Source: Mimachlamys varia (taxonomy: Eukaryota; Mollusca; Bivalvia; Pectinida; Pectinidae). From it: DNA of 64,000 bases. The stretch spans positions 25,419,001 through 25,483,000 of the forward strand of contig OX392538.1 of the NCBI GenBank assembly GCA_947623455.1. The letters run 5' to 3'. The notes under the pieces are model-generated. The model was not told the DNA's origin and made no database searches. It saw only the letters and a program-made list of their open reading frames with translations. Numbering within the stretch: the stretch's first letter is position 1; every line of letters starts with the position of its first letter. Positions 39,401 through 51,400 of the stretch are shown in pieces. The position numbers and the translations under genes are program-made.

Positions 39401-42400
39401 GCAAATATACAAATGATTTGACCTTGAAGTTTATCTAATAAAAGCAAAACATGTATTATATAGATTAAATTAATTAATGTATGACTAAATCTGTAGTCGG
39501 GGGACCATACATATAGAAATACGATACATCCACAGAAACAACGGTACAAACTTATCATTCTGATCAAATGGCTTTCAAAGCATGTCAATAGGATCCTGCA
39601 AAGCATTGTTAATAATTGCAGTATTTTGCAGCACTACATCGAGTTTATGAAAATGTCAATATTACTATTTACGAGGACATCAATAGAACGCAAAAAGTGG
39701 GCGGTAGAATGCCAATAAAACAGGAACATTATACACTGTCATCAAAAAGTTCTGATACATCTTTTTCTTCAATTTGGAAGTTTATATTAATATTTATATT
39801 TTTATGTTATAATTAACTTCTTACGATGTTTTGTTATTTTTTTTCAACTACCTGCATGAATGATTTTTGATACATTTACAATCCTCAAAATGCAATATTT
39901 AGGCAATGTCACGTTTGCTATTCATACAATTTAACAATATGTTTCTTTCTTACATTTTTGACAGTGGATCATTGTTTCAATTTCATTTAATTGTGCAAAT
40001 GAATGAAAAACATCTTTGAACATTAACACAAATAGACCCCTCCCTTGACACCCCCTGCAACTTCCAGGATTTAGGTATTTTAGGTGTTCTTGAAATAAAA
40101 TACCAATTGCCACTGATAAAGTTTAGGAAATTGCATCAGTTGTGTTCAGGTTTTTACGGCTAATGCTTAATATGTAAACAAAGATTGTAACAAAACTTTT
40201 AGACTGCAATGTATTTTCAAAACGAAGGTAGTTTCCATAACCTTCTGTATCAATTGCTCTTAGATAATTTGTCCTGTAACACTCCTAATTGCATTTCAAT
40301 GGATAAAAAAGGTTAATTGAAGATGGACGACGGTGCAAGGAAACAAACATAAACTGGACTCTTTTGGAAACTTGGACTGTTTTGAGTTGTTTAAAACAAC
40401 TTAAAATCGATTAAATTCCCAATATAGTTTACACTTTGTCGAAAATATTACTCCTCTGCATCTACTCGGGAAGCTGTAAGAAAACGCATCAAATATGTTA
40501 TGAATAATGTTGATTACTGTTTTGACGATACAATGTACTTGGTTATTATTTTGTTTACTCAAGTTGGTAACTATTTTGTTTACAAAAAATGACATTCTAA
40601 ATGCACCATGTTTTGATGTATATGCAAAACAATGTCTATAACCGCAGTTCAAACCTGTATGTGACAAGTTCTTTGCCTTTTATGTTGGTTTAATCAAAGA
40701 ATTACTATTATACATGTATGTAACCTGATTTACCAACAGGCTAATGTTAACGGTAGTAAGTATTTGGCTATGGCAAAAATGACATACCTGTTGTTGATTG
40801 AGATGAGCTAGCTGTTGTTGTTGTTGTTGTTGCTGCTTCTGGTAATTCAAAAAAAAGCAACAATGTAGAAAACTGTGTTTGTTTTTTAAACAACCTAATG
40901 AACGTGCTTTACCGTCAATGGTAAAATGGTGAGTGTAATATGCATAATATATCAACATACTGTCATGAATGTATAGAATATTAAGTATATTACATATTTT
41001 ATGACATACTTTTGTAAAAAGAAAAAGGATGCATAGTTTCCAGTCAATCACGTTATAAATAAAACATAAAATATTTGAAAATAACTGAAATTAGCACATA
41101 CCTTGACATTGAAGTATTTGTAAATGGAATCTGTACGGGAAGTTGGGTGAAACCTTTTCATTCAAAACGATTTTGATTTTGCTGAACTCTTCGGTTCCAA
41201 CCTGTAAATAAACACTTTATACTAAACACAGTCTTAAATATAAATCGAAAATGATTTTTTTGTTTTAAGATCGGGATAACCTTGCGCATTGATCATGCAT
41301 CATATTATATTTCGAATGAGGCTGAGTTTTATGTAGTAATTCATACCTCAACTCCTTAACAATGAAAATCAGGAGATTAAATAGATAAAACAAAACATAT
41401 GTGACAACACATATTTCTGTTTTATTTCAAACCTTACTTTAAACATTATGACACCTCTATGGAAAATAAATCATTGACAAATAACAGCAAAAAGGTGTGT
41501 TGTAAAGACGACAATTCTTTGTGCGTTACTATTTTTCATTTATGATCTGTATATATTTGATGGGTTTGCTTTTCAAACATATCTCATATCATCTTAGTAC
41601 TTCTCTTTAAGCAAACACATGCAGTCTCCAAACCCTAACTTAGATTTATGTTCGACAGATTCGCTGTCTTTTAAGATGAAATATTGAGAGGCATACTATC
41701 CGGCTAATTGAAAGATATTAATTATTAATTAGCATCAGGTCACTGTGCATATCTGGACGTATTCATACGACACCTTGTTCTTCCCTTTGTCAATCTCGTA
41801 TCGAATACAACTGATTAAGTGATTGCCATTGGTTTCAACTCAGGCAGAGAACACCAACTAACATCGACATCAAATAAGCATGTCTAATCTAATCCTAATT
41901 TCGAAATATATATCCTAGCATAAACTACAACTGGGAAAAATCTATGAAATTGCCATCGGAGCGCAAACAAATATTCTATGTTTAGCATCGATTGTGATTG
42001 ATTGTGGTTATGAAACATTGCATTCTTGCATTCTTACCAGTTCATTTCTTGGCTCATATGCAGAATCCGGGAATTCTAAAGTAAACGATTTTACGTTTCC
42101 ATTTGTTAGATCCTCTGGTCCTGTGAACACCAATCTGATAGGGGAGATAATTTTATTGAATACTAATGTTATCTCAACGTTGTCAGGTATTTCAGCATAT
42201 TCTGCAAAGCTTGAAAGAAGTGCCTCGTTATCATCGAGATCATATGGTGTCCCGTCAGGATATTGAACGCTGATAGTATCAGTGTTGATAAGATCTGGTC
42301 TCTCCATTACGTCCTCTTCATCACACACATGCGTGGTAGTTGGAGCACCGGTAGTAGTCGATTCTTCAAAAACACAATGGATAACGGCCATAAATAAATT

Positions 42401-45400
42401 GTCAATATATGTATATATACATTAAAGAACATTCCGAATATGCAGGGAAAACGATATAAAGGCATTTTAAAAAAAGAAGTTTTCGGAATTGACAATGTTA
42501 CCTGATGTGCGAAACCGACACGACATTCACAGAGTGACTGAACTTAATGCGTGCTTTGTGCGAAAAGGTTTCATAATCGACCTTTTACGGAATGGCATAT
42601 AAAAAGCAATTACTCTTATTTTTAGAGCCTTGCTGTGATGCATCCAAACTTTCAATTTGATCTATTTTATTCCCAAAAAGCAAATTAACATATTACATAC
42701 CATACTGTTTGTTTATTGTGAAATTATCTCCATAATCAATCCAAAATATATGGTCATATACATTTGGTCTAAAGCAAAGTATATTATTTATTACAAATTT
42801 TCAGGTAATTACTATGACAAACGTGCGATACTTTATCACTTGTCAATTATGAATGCACAGCCCCATATAATAACACAATGTGAAGTTGTGCTTTGATAAC
42901 TCTCAAATTATCGACGAGTTCCATGCTAATATAACAGGTAAAGGTTCAGCGCGATAGGCAACCAAAGTGGTCCGGGGAAGCCTACACGGTTAGCTAAGCG
43001 ATAGCGACAACATTTAACACGATAAATACAATGAAAATAACCCGCTCATTTTACATTTTTCACAACAACATCGACCTTGAGTCTCGAATTCTCCAACATG
43101 ATGCAAATTACTATGCGTAGGTGTAGTATTAGTGTAACAAATAAATGAGGATTTATCCCATTTGTTATTTTACTATCATTGTAGTTATTTTACATCAGTA
43201 TCATTAACCAACCTGATAGCACCTACGTTCACATTATATTTTCCTCACCAATTTAGTTGACCGATATTTAACTTGTGTTTTGCATTCTTTTGTTTCGGAC
43301 GACTAACGCAGGGTGTGTCAATGGTAATTGTTTTCTTTGAAGCTTTAGCTGTGCATCAAAATAGTTTTTTTTTTGTATATGGATATGTATGAATAAGTCT
43401 TGTCGTTGCTTATTCCGTAGACGCTTACCATGCGACAAGCGGGACAAATTGTAACATTTAACCGTATAGCCTAAATACGAAATCATTTAAATTGTATATA
43501 TCCCTTTATCACATAATTATCCTGTTATCTATTGTATTTGCCCTAGTTACATTACATATGCTCTAATGCAAATTCGATTGACTGTAAGTTTAGAGATTTG
43601 AGAGATGCAGGTTGATGAAGACTATGGGCAAGTTTTATGGTCACTATCTTGATCTCATCGAAACATATTCTGTATCTTTGTATGATATGAAGATGGACGT
43701 TTTTGAGTTTGCTAATTAGTGTGCTTACTTGTTATGATGACAAGGATGACACGGTTCTTATTTTGAGGATTGTGCTTACTTGGATGTGACCAAGATTTAC
43801 ATGGCAGTTGTCGTCGATTAAGCAGAAGACTCTTGCTCTTCCGGAACACCTAGTCTTATTATCTTGAGCTTTTACGAGAATCTCCATGTAAATCGTTCCT
43901 TTGTTCCTATTTTGCCCCTAGTTTAATCCATTTTGAGTTCGGATTATGGTTTTGTTGACGCTTTGGTATTCTCTGATTTTTTTTTACTCTTCCGGAACAC
44001 CTGGTCTTATTCTCTTGTGCTTTTTACGAGATTTTCAATGTAAATCTATCCCTTGTTCCTATTTTGCCTCTAGATTAATCGATTTTGAGTTTAGATTATG
44101 GTTTTGTTGACGCTTTGGTATTTTCTGATTTTGTCTTCATTTGCACTTGTTGTGACATCGCGCCGAGGACAATTATTAGACAGCAGCTTCTGTATTGGTT
44201 TCAAAATGGCGGCTCTCTGACAATGAAACACCTGGCCGGTAATAAGCTGGCTAATCTTTTAAAATGAGTGTGATGTATACTGTGCATACCTGTTGTTGTA
44301 CTATGAGCAGTCGAAGTTTGTGGTGAACTGATGGAAACAATAGTTGTCAACGTCATTGTTTGTGAAGGAGAGGTTTCCATGGTAGTTGTGGTGCTGGCGG
44401 TTGTTGTAGGTGTTGAGGAAGTTGTATGCTTTGACTCGGAAGTAGTTTCCATGGTTGACACTAAAATTAATGTTTTTGATATGTAACAGAGGTCATTATT
44501 TATTTTAAATGCCTCCGCTAGGAGTCGAACCCGGGACCTCTGGCTACTTGTCTTACGCTCACCCGATCGAACTGAAGAGAATATCTCTATAGCTGAGCGG
44601 TATATTGCAGCTAGTATTTACCAGGGTTACATATACTGCAAATGAGCGTTACTTATAATGAAGTAGCAAATAACCGCTAATAATGTAAGAAAGACATTAT
44701 TGAAACTGTAAAATAGATGACGAAAACGACGTGATACTCGGCGTTGACACAGTTTCGGAAGATGATCTTTGGGTCTTGGCAACCCTAATACTTTCGTTGC
44801 TGAACTTTTCATGTTTAACATCGTTTTGTCAAACACAAATTAGCAATGTTAATGTTTTAAATACATTTGCACCATCGTTATATACTGGGGCAGATCTTTT
44901 TCAAACGTTATCATATGCCATACGGTGAGCGGAAGTTTAAAAGAGCCGATTATTTTTTATCAATTTTATTTTAACACTTAATCATGTAAAGTAAACAACA
45001 CTGCCTCATTTCAAGCTGCAGTAAGCCGTTGATCTCATCCTTTGTAAACGTTTGCCTTTGTGTATATGATCTGTAATGTAACGGATGCTCCAGTCGATGC
45101 ATAACCGCTGTGTACAATTTTGTGATTTAAGATCAATCCGTTTTCCAGCAAATGAACTTCATGGCCTTAAATACACTTAATTTTAAAACAAGCATAATGT
45201 AATAACACAACGCATCGCTATCAGCTATATGTATATATCCAATCACACATGTACCATTAGCATCGAATGCAATGCTTCAATACCTGCTGTGCTGTGTGTA
45301 GGCGAAGATGTTGTTGTACCAGCAGAAGACACAGTTGATTGTGTAGTTGTTTCCTGGTAGGGCGTTATTGAAGCAGATGTTGGAGCGGTCGTCGTTGTTG

Positions 45401-48400
45401 GCGTCCTGGAAGTTGTGGTTTCTGAAACTATCGTTGTCTCACTGACATATGTTGATGGCGTTTTGGATGTTGTGGAAACTGTAATTCGGAAGATGTCATA
45501 TCGAAAATGATCAATATGCAAGCTTAGTATCAGAACATTATGCTTTTGTACGTTATTTTGAACCTTCATCTCAGTATTTGGGTTGAGAAGTTTATCTGTA
45601 AGCCAGTTATTGCTGGATATGCTAGTTAAAACTCGTTAAAATATTTAAATATATGCAAATTATTGAACTATTATATACGTTTGGCTGAAGATAACATTTT
45701 ACTTTAAATAAATATATGAACAAAACATATATTCATGATACTTGCATAGCAGTTTGTGTTTTAATTTGTATATCTCTAAGAAGATCAATCAAATATAGTC
45801 ATTAAGCATGGGACAATCTAGTTTTTGGATGATATCTAAAACCAAAAGCAATAAAAACACAATTCTATCAGTCGTTTCGACAACTTAAATGCTTAAATGC
45901 AATCATGTAAAGCATTTTTGCAAACATATTACTTATTTCCCAATAAAAGGTTTTCAAACAGTGCAGGTCGCATATTTAAGACTACTACAAAAGACGACAT
46001 AAACGTTTTCTCGGTTAAGCGTATGTCAATACTGAATAATTTGCGAACAAACCTGTTGTGGTTCCAGATGTCGTGCCACTTGTTGTGCCAGTTGTAGGTA
46101 CAGATGTTGTTGGTGTTGTTTCTTCGACTGACGTTGTTAGTGAAGTAGTCGTTGGTGCCGATGTTGTGGTGGCAACAGAGGTTGTTTCTGAAACCGATGT
46201 TGAAACAGCTGTGGAAGACGATGGTTGGGTCGTTGCCACAGTTGAGACTTGTGTTGTTGAACCTTTTATTTACAACATAAGTTGTGTCAGAGAGCCCATT
46301 TAGTAATGAGTATCTTTTATCTTCATGTAGCATTAATCGCAATATTAAAGTACAAAAATAAACTTGGAAAACGGTATGTGGATGTTGATATTGGCAATTC
46401 TGTATCCCGACAATTCCAGAGTGTGCTTAGTCTGACAATATGTTTACTCTATGTATATCTGATATGCATAATTTTTGATGAGCCATAGTGATATTTCAGC
46501 ATCGTATTTCATAATGTGATAGATAATCTTCTTGTGTAGAGCAAAATGATGTCTCTTAAGAATAATCGTTTATTAGGTCGGTAAAACATTTGGAATTCTG
46601 AATCATACGACTCAAGTACCTTAAAGGCGATGAAATGTATATAGGGTATAAATAATATGCGAGCATTTCCAAATAGGTTGTCAAACAAAGGTATAGCCAG
46701 TTCCGGTCACATATCTAATTGTAGCATGACTATTGCGAAAGACGACATTAACGTTTTCTCGGTTAAGCGTATATATGCCAATACTGAATAATTTTCGAAC
46801 AAACCTGTTGTGGTTCCTGAAGTCGTGCCAGTTGTGCCAGTTGTAGGTACAGATGTTGTTGGTGATGTTTCTTCGACTGACGTTGTTAGTGAAGTAGTCG
46901 TTGTAGTTGGTGCCGATGTTGTTGTGCCAACAGACGTTGTTTCTGAAACCGATGTTGTCTTACTCTCAGTTGTTTCTGGAGTGCTTGCCGTTGTTGATAC
47001 TGCAATTGGAAAGGAAGGTCCTCATAGATATCCAACAGGCAATGATTGTAAGAAGAACTTTCATTTAAAATTATGGAATAGGTAGCAGTAGCCAGTAGCG
47101 GGATGTGGCCATGGGTGATTTTTTTGTTAAACTGCTGACCCCTGTAACATGACGTGTAAAAATACAGTAAAAATAAAACTGTACCAAAATCGATATTTTC
47201 ATGATAAAATGGACCATGTGGGCTTCACATTTGTAAAAAAGAAAAAAAATGTTTTTGGTTTGAGATTAAGATTTTCGCTTTTTTTTGACAGGGAGTCTAC
47301 ACATGAAATGCTAGCTTTACAGGAAGTGAAATTCTCACAACAGCAGACGACTGGCAGTAGCGAAAAATCTAAGCGTACGACCTATGCTGGAACAGATATA
47401 ATTCTGCAACCAAGTTAGTAAGCTTTAATTTAAGATAGAACTTAGGAAAAAAATTCCTATCTGCATAGGTCAAATTTGTGTACATTTACATCTATGCAGT
47501 GAACGGTTAAATCTTTGTGTTGACAATTCTCAGGCATTGGTCTTTTTTTCCATAAATCTCTAGATATACTGTACACAGCCACCATAGCACAGCATCACAC
47601 GATGTGTTTCATGCGAAAAATGTTTGCACGATGACTGTTCTACGCTCGCACGATAGGGTGTGTGCGATAAGAGCTTAGCAGTGGTATATCTAGAGACGTG
47701 CTCTGCTGCATGTAGTGGGTGATTGATAAGTCCATGCTGATCGAACTCGTGTGTGATAATGATGAATGCATACCACTAGTACGTGTTGACTCTGTAGACG
47801 TAGCTGTTGATTCAGTTGGCGACGTAACAGTAGGCGGCTTGGAAGGAGTAGTGGGTTTTTCTGTTGTAGTAGAACCTGTTGAATGAACCGCCAATACCTA
47901 AATGTATGTTATACTATTGCAAATATTAGATATTTAGATAAACTTTTCTCGTGATGTCCATCTTTTTAACGAAATGAATTAAACATGTTTATTGTTTTAG
48001 ATATAACCAATGGGATCATCTTAAACGCATTTTCGCAAATGTTGAACTCTTAAATATTCTGTTCGAATGGAATTTACCCTGAGATTCCATTGAAATGGTA
48101 GTTAGTTTTGCAGTTGTTGCTCCTGTACCGACAGTAGTCGATGACGACGTTTCACTCCAGTTTGAAACAGTTGTGGAAGACGATTGTTGGGTCGTTGCCT
48201 CATTTGAGACTTGTGTTGTTGAACCTTTTTATTTACAACATAAGTTGTGTCAGAGAGTCCATTTAGTACTGTGTATGTTTTTTCCTCATGTAGTATTAAT
48301 CGCAATATTAAAGTACAAAAATAATTCCAACTTTATCTTTGGACCATTTACATAGCGAAAGTCCGTTAAAACCGATACTTCAGTAAAATAGATATCGAAA

Positions 48401-51400
48401 TAAAATCATGTAAATTTGAAAATGGTATGTGGATGTTGACATTGGTAATTCTGTATCCCGACAATTCCAGAGTGTGCCTGGTCTGACAATATGTTTACTC
48501 TATGTATATCTGATATGCATAATGTTTGATGATCCATAGTGATATTTCAGCATCGTATTTCATAATGAGATAGATAATCTTCCTGTGTAGAGCGAAATGC
48601 TGTCTCTTAAGAATAATCGTTTATTAGGAAAAGTCGGTAAAACATTTGGAATTCTGAATTATACGACTCAAGTACCTTAAAGGCGATGGAATGTATACAG
48701 GGTATAAATAATATGCGAGCATTTCCAAATAGGTTGTCAAACAAACGTATAGCCAGTTCCGGTCGCATATCTAATTGTAGCATGACTATTGCGAAAGACG
48801 ACATTAACGTGTTCTCGGTTAAGCGTATATATGTCAACACTGAATAATTTTCGAACAAACCTGTTGTGGTTCCTGAAGTCGTGCCAGTTGTGCCAGTTGT
48901 AGGTACAGATGTTGTTGGTGATGTTTCTTCGACTGACGTTGTTAGTGAAGTAGTCGTTGTAGTTGGTGCCGATGTTGTTGTGCCAACAGACGTTGTTTCT
49001 GAAACCGATGTTGTCTTACTCTCAGTTGTTTCTGGAGTGCTCGCCGTTGTTGATACTGCAATTGGAAAGAAAGGTTCTCATATGTATCCAGCAGGCAATG
49101 ATTGTCAGAAGAGCTGTCATTTAAAATTATGGAATAGCACAGCATCACACGATGTGTTTCATGCGAAAAATGTTTGCACGATGACTGTTCTACGCTCGCA
49201 CGATAGGGTGTGTGCGATAAGAGCTTAGCAGTGACATTTCTAGAGACGTGCTCTACTGCATGTAGTGGGTGATTGATAAGTCCATGCTGATCGAACTCGT
49301 GTGTGATAATGATGAATGCATACCACTAGTACGTGTTGACTCTGTAGACGTAGCTGTTGATTCAGTTGGCGACGTAACAGTAGGCGGCTTGGAAGGAGTA
49401 GTGGGTTTTTCTGTTGTAGTAGAACCTGTTGAATGAACAGCCAATACCTACATGTATGTTATACTATTGCAAATATTAGATATTTCGATAAACTTTTCTC
49501 GTGATGCCCATGTTTTTAACGAAATTAATTAAATATGTTTATTGTTTTAGATATAGCCAACGCGATCATCTTAAACGTCTTTCGCAAATGGTGAACTTTT
49601 AAATCTTCTGTTCGATTGGAATTTACCCTGAGATGCCGTTGAAATGGTAGTTGTTTTGGCAGTTGTTGCTCCTGTACCGACAGTAGTCGATGACGACGTT
49701 TCACTCCAGTTTGAAACAGTTGTGGAAGACAATTGTTGGGTCGTTGCCTCAGTTGAGACTTGTGGTTTTGAACCTTTTTATTTACAACATAAGTTGTGTC
49801 AGATAGTCCATTTAGTACTGTGTATGTTTTATCCTCATGTAGCATTAATCGCAATATTAAAGTACAAAAATAATCTCAACTTTATCTTTGGACCATTCAC
49901 ATAGCGATAGTCTGTTAAAACCGATACTTCAGTAAAATAGATATCGAAACAAAATCAAGTAAATTTGAAAACGGTATGTGGATGTTGACATTTGTAATTT
50001 TGTATCCCGACAATTCCAGAGTGTGCCTAGTCTGACAATATGTTTACTCTATGTATATCTGTTATGCATAATTTTTGATGATCCATAGTGATATTTCAGC
50101 ATCGTATTTCATAATGTGATAGATAATCTTCCTGTGTAGAGAAAAATGCTGTCTCTTAAGAATAATCGTTTATTAGGAAAAGTCGGTAAAAAATTTGAAA
50201 TTCTGAATCATACGACTCAAGTACCTTAAAGGCGATGAAATGTATACCGGGTATAAATAATATGCGAGCATTTCCAAATAGGTTGTCAAACAAAGGTATT
50301 GCCAGTTCCGGTCGCATATCTAATGGTAGCATGACTATTGCGAAAGACGACATTAACGTTTTCTCGGTTAAGCGTATATATGTCAATACTGATTAATTTT
50401 CGAACAAACCTGTTGTGGTTCCTGAAGTCGTGCCAGTTGTGCCAGTTGTAGGTACAGATGTTGTTGGTGTTGTTTCTTCGACTGACGTTGTTAGTGAAGT
50501 AGTCGTTGTAGTTGGTGCCGATGTTGTTGTGCCAACAGACGTTGTTTCTGAAACCGATGTTGTCTTACTCTCAGTTGTTTCTGGAGTGCTTGCCGTTGTT
50601 GATACTGCAATTGGAAAGAAAGGTTCTCATATGTATCCAGCAGGCAATGATTGTAAGAAGAGCTGTCATTTAAAATTATGGAATAGCACAGCATCACACG
50701 ATGTGTTTCATGCGAAAAATGTTTGCACGATGACTGTTCAACGCTCGCACGATAGGGTGTGTGCGATAAGACCTTAGCAGTGGTATCTCTAGAGACCAGC
50801 TTTAAGGCATGTAGTGGGTGATGGATAAGTCCATGCTGATCGAACTCGTGTGTAATAATGATGAATGCATACCACTATTACGTGTTGACTCTGTAGACGT
50901 AGCTGTTGATTCAGTTGGCGACGTAACAGTAGGCGGCTTGGAAGGAGTAGTGGGTTTTTCTGTTGTAGTAGAACCTGTTGAATGAACAGCCAATACCTAC
51001 ATGTATGTTATACTATTGCAAATATTAGATATTTCGATAAACTTTTCTCGTGATGCCCATGTTTTTAACGAAATTAATTAAACATGTTTATTGTTTTAGA
51101 TATAGCCAACGCGATCATCTTAAACGTCTTTCGCAAATGGTGAACTCTTAAATCTTCTGTTCGATTGGAATTTACCCTGAGATGCCGTTGAAATGGTAGT
51201 TGTTTTGGCAGTTGTTGCTCCTGTACCGACAGTAGTCGATGACGACATTTCACTCCAGTTTGAAACAGTTGTGGAAGACGATTGTTGGGTCGTTGCCTCA
51301 GTTGAGACTTGTGGTGTTGAACCTTTTTATTTACAACATAAGTTGTGTCAGATAGTCCATTTAGTACTGTGTATGTTGTATCCTCATGTAGCATTAATCG

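Noticed and set aside
44511..44583. Functional tRNA gene
   Set aside because: The 5' acceptor strand complementary to CGGAGGC is missing and no clear anticodon arm forms.
47149..47418. 89-codon plus-strand frame in the 506 bp insertion
   Set aside because: No recognisable transposase or other domain, and only one copy to compare.
48607..48858. Read-through of M exons into LFENYSVLTYIRLTEKTLM... frames in all right units
   Set aside because: Changes between units are mostly amino-acid-changing and the middle-array M exons stop within a few codons, so selection is not evident; kept only as a side note to the poly(A) idea.
49525..49854. Gln/Arg-rich minus frames (QLFQTGVKRRHRLLSVQEQQ)
   Set aside because: Alternative frame of the Q exon; ACA repeats read out of phase give Gln/Arg-rich peptides.
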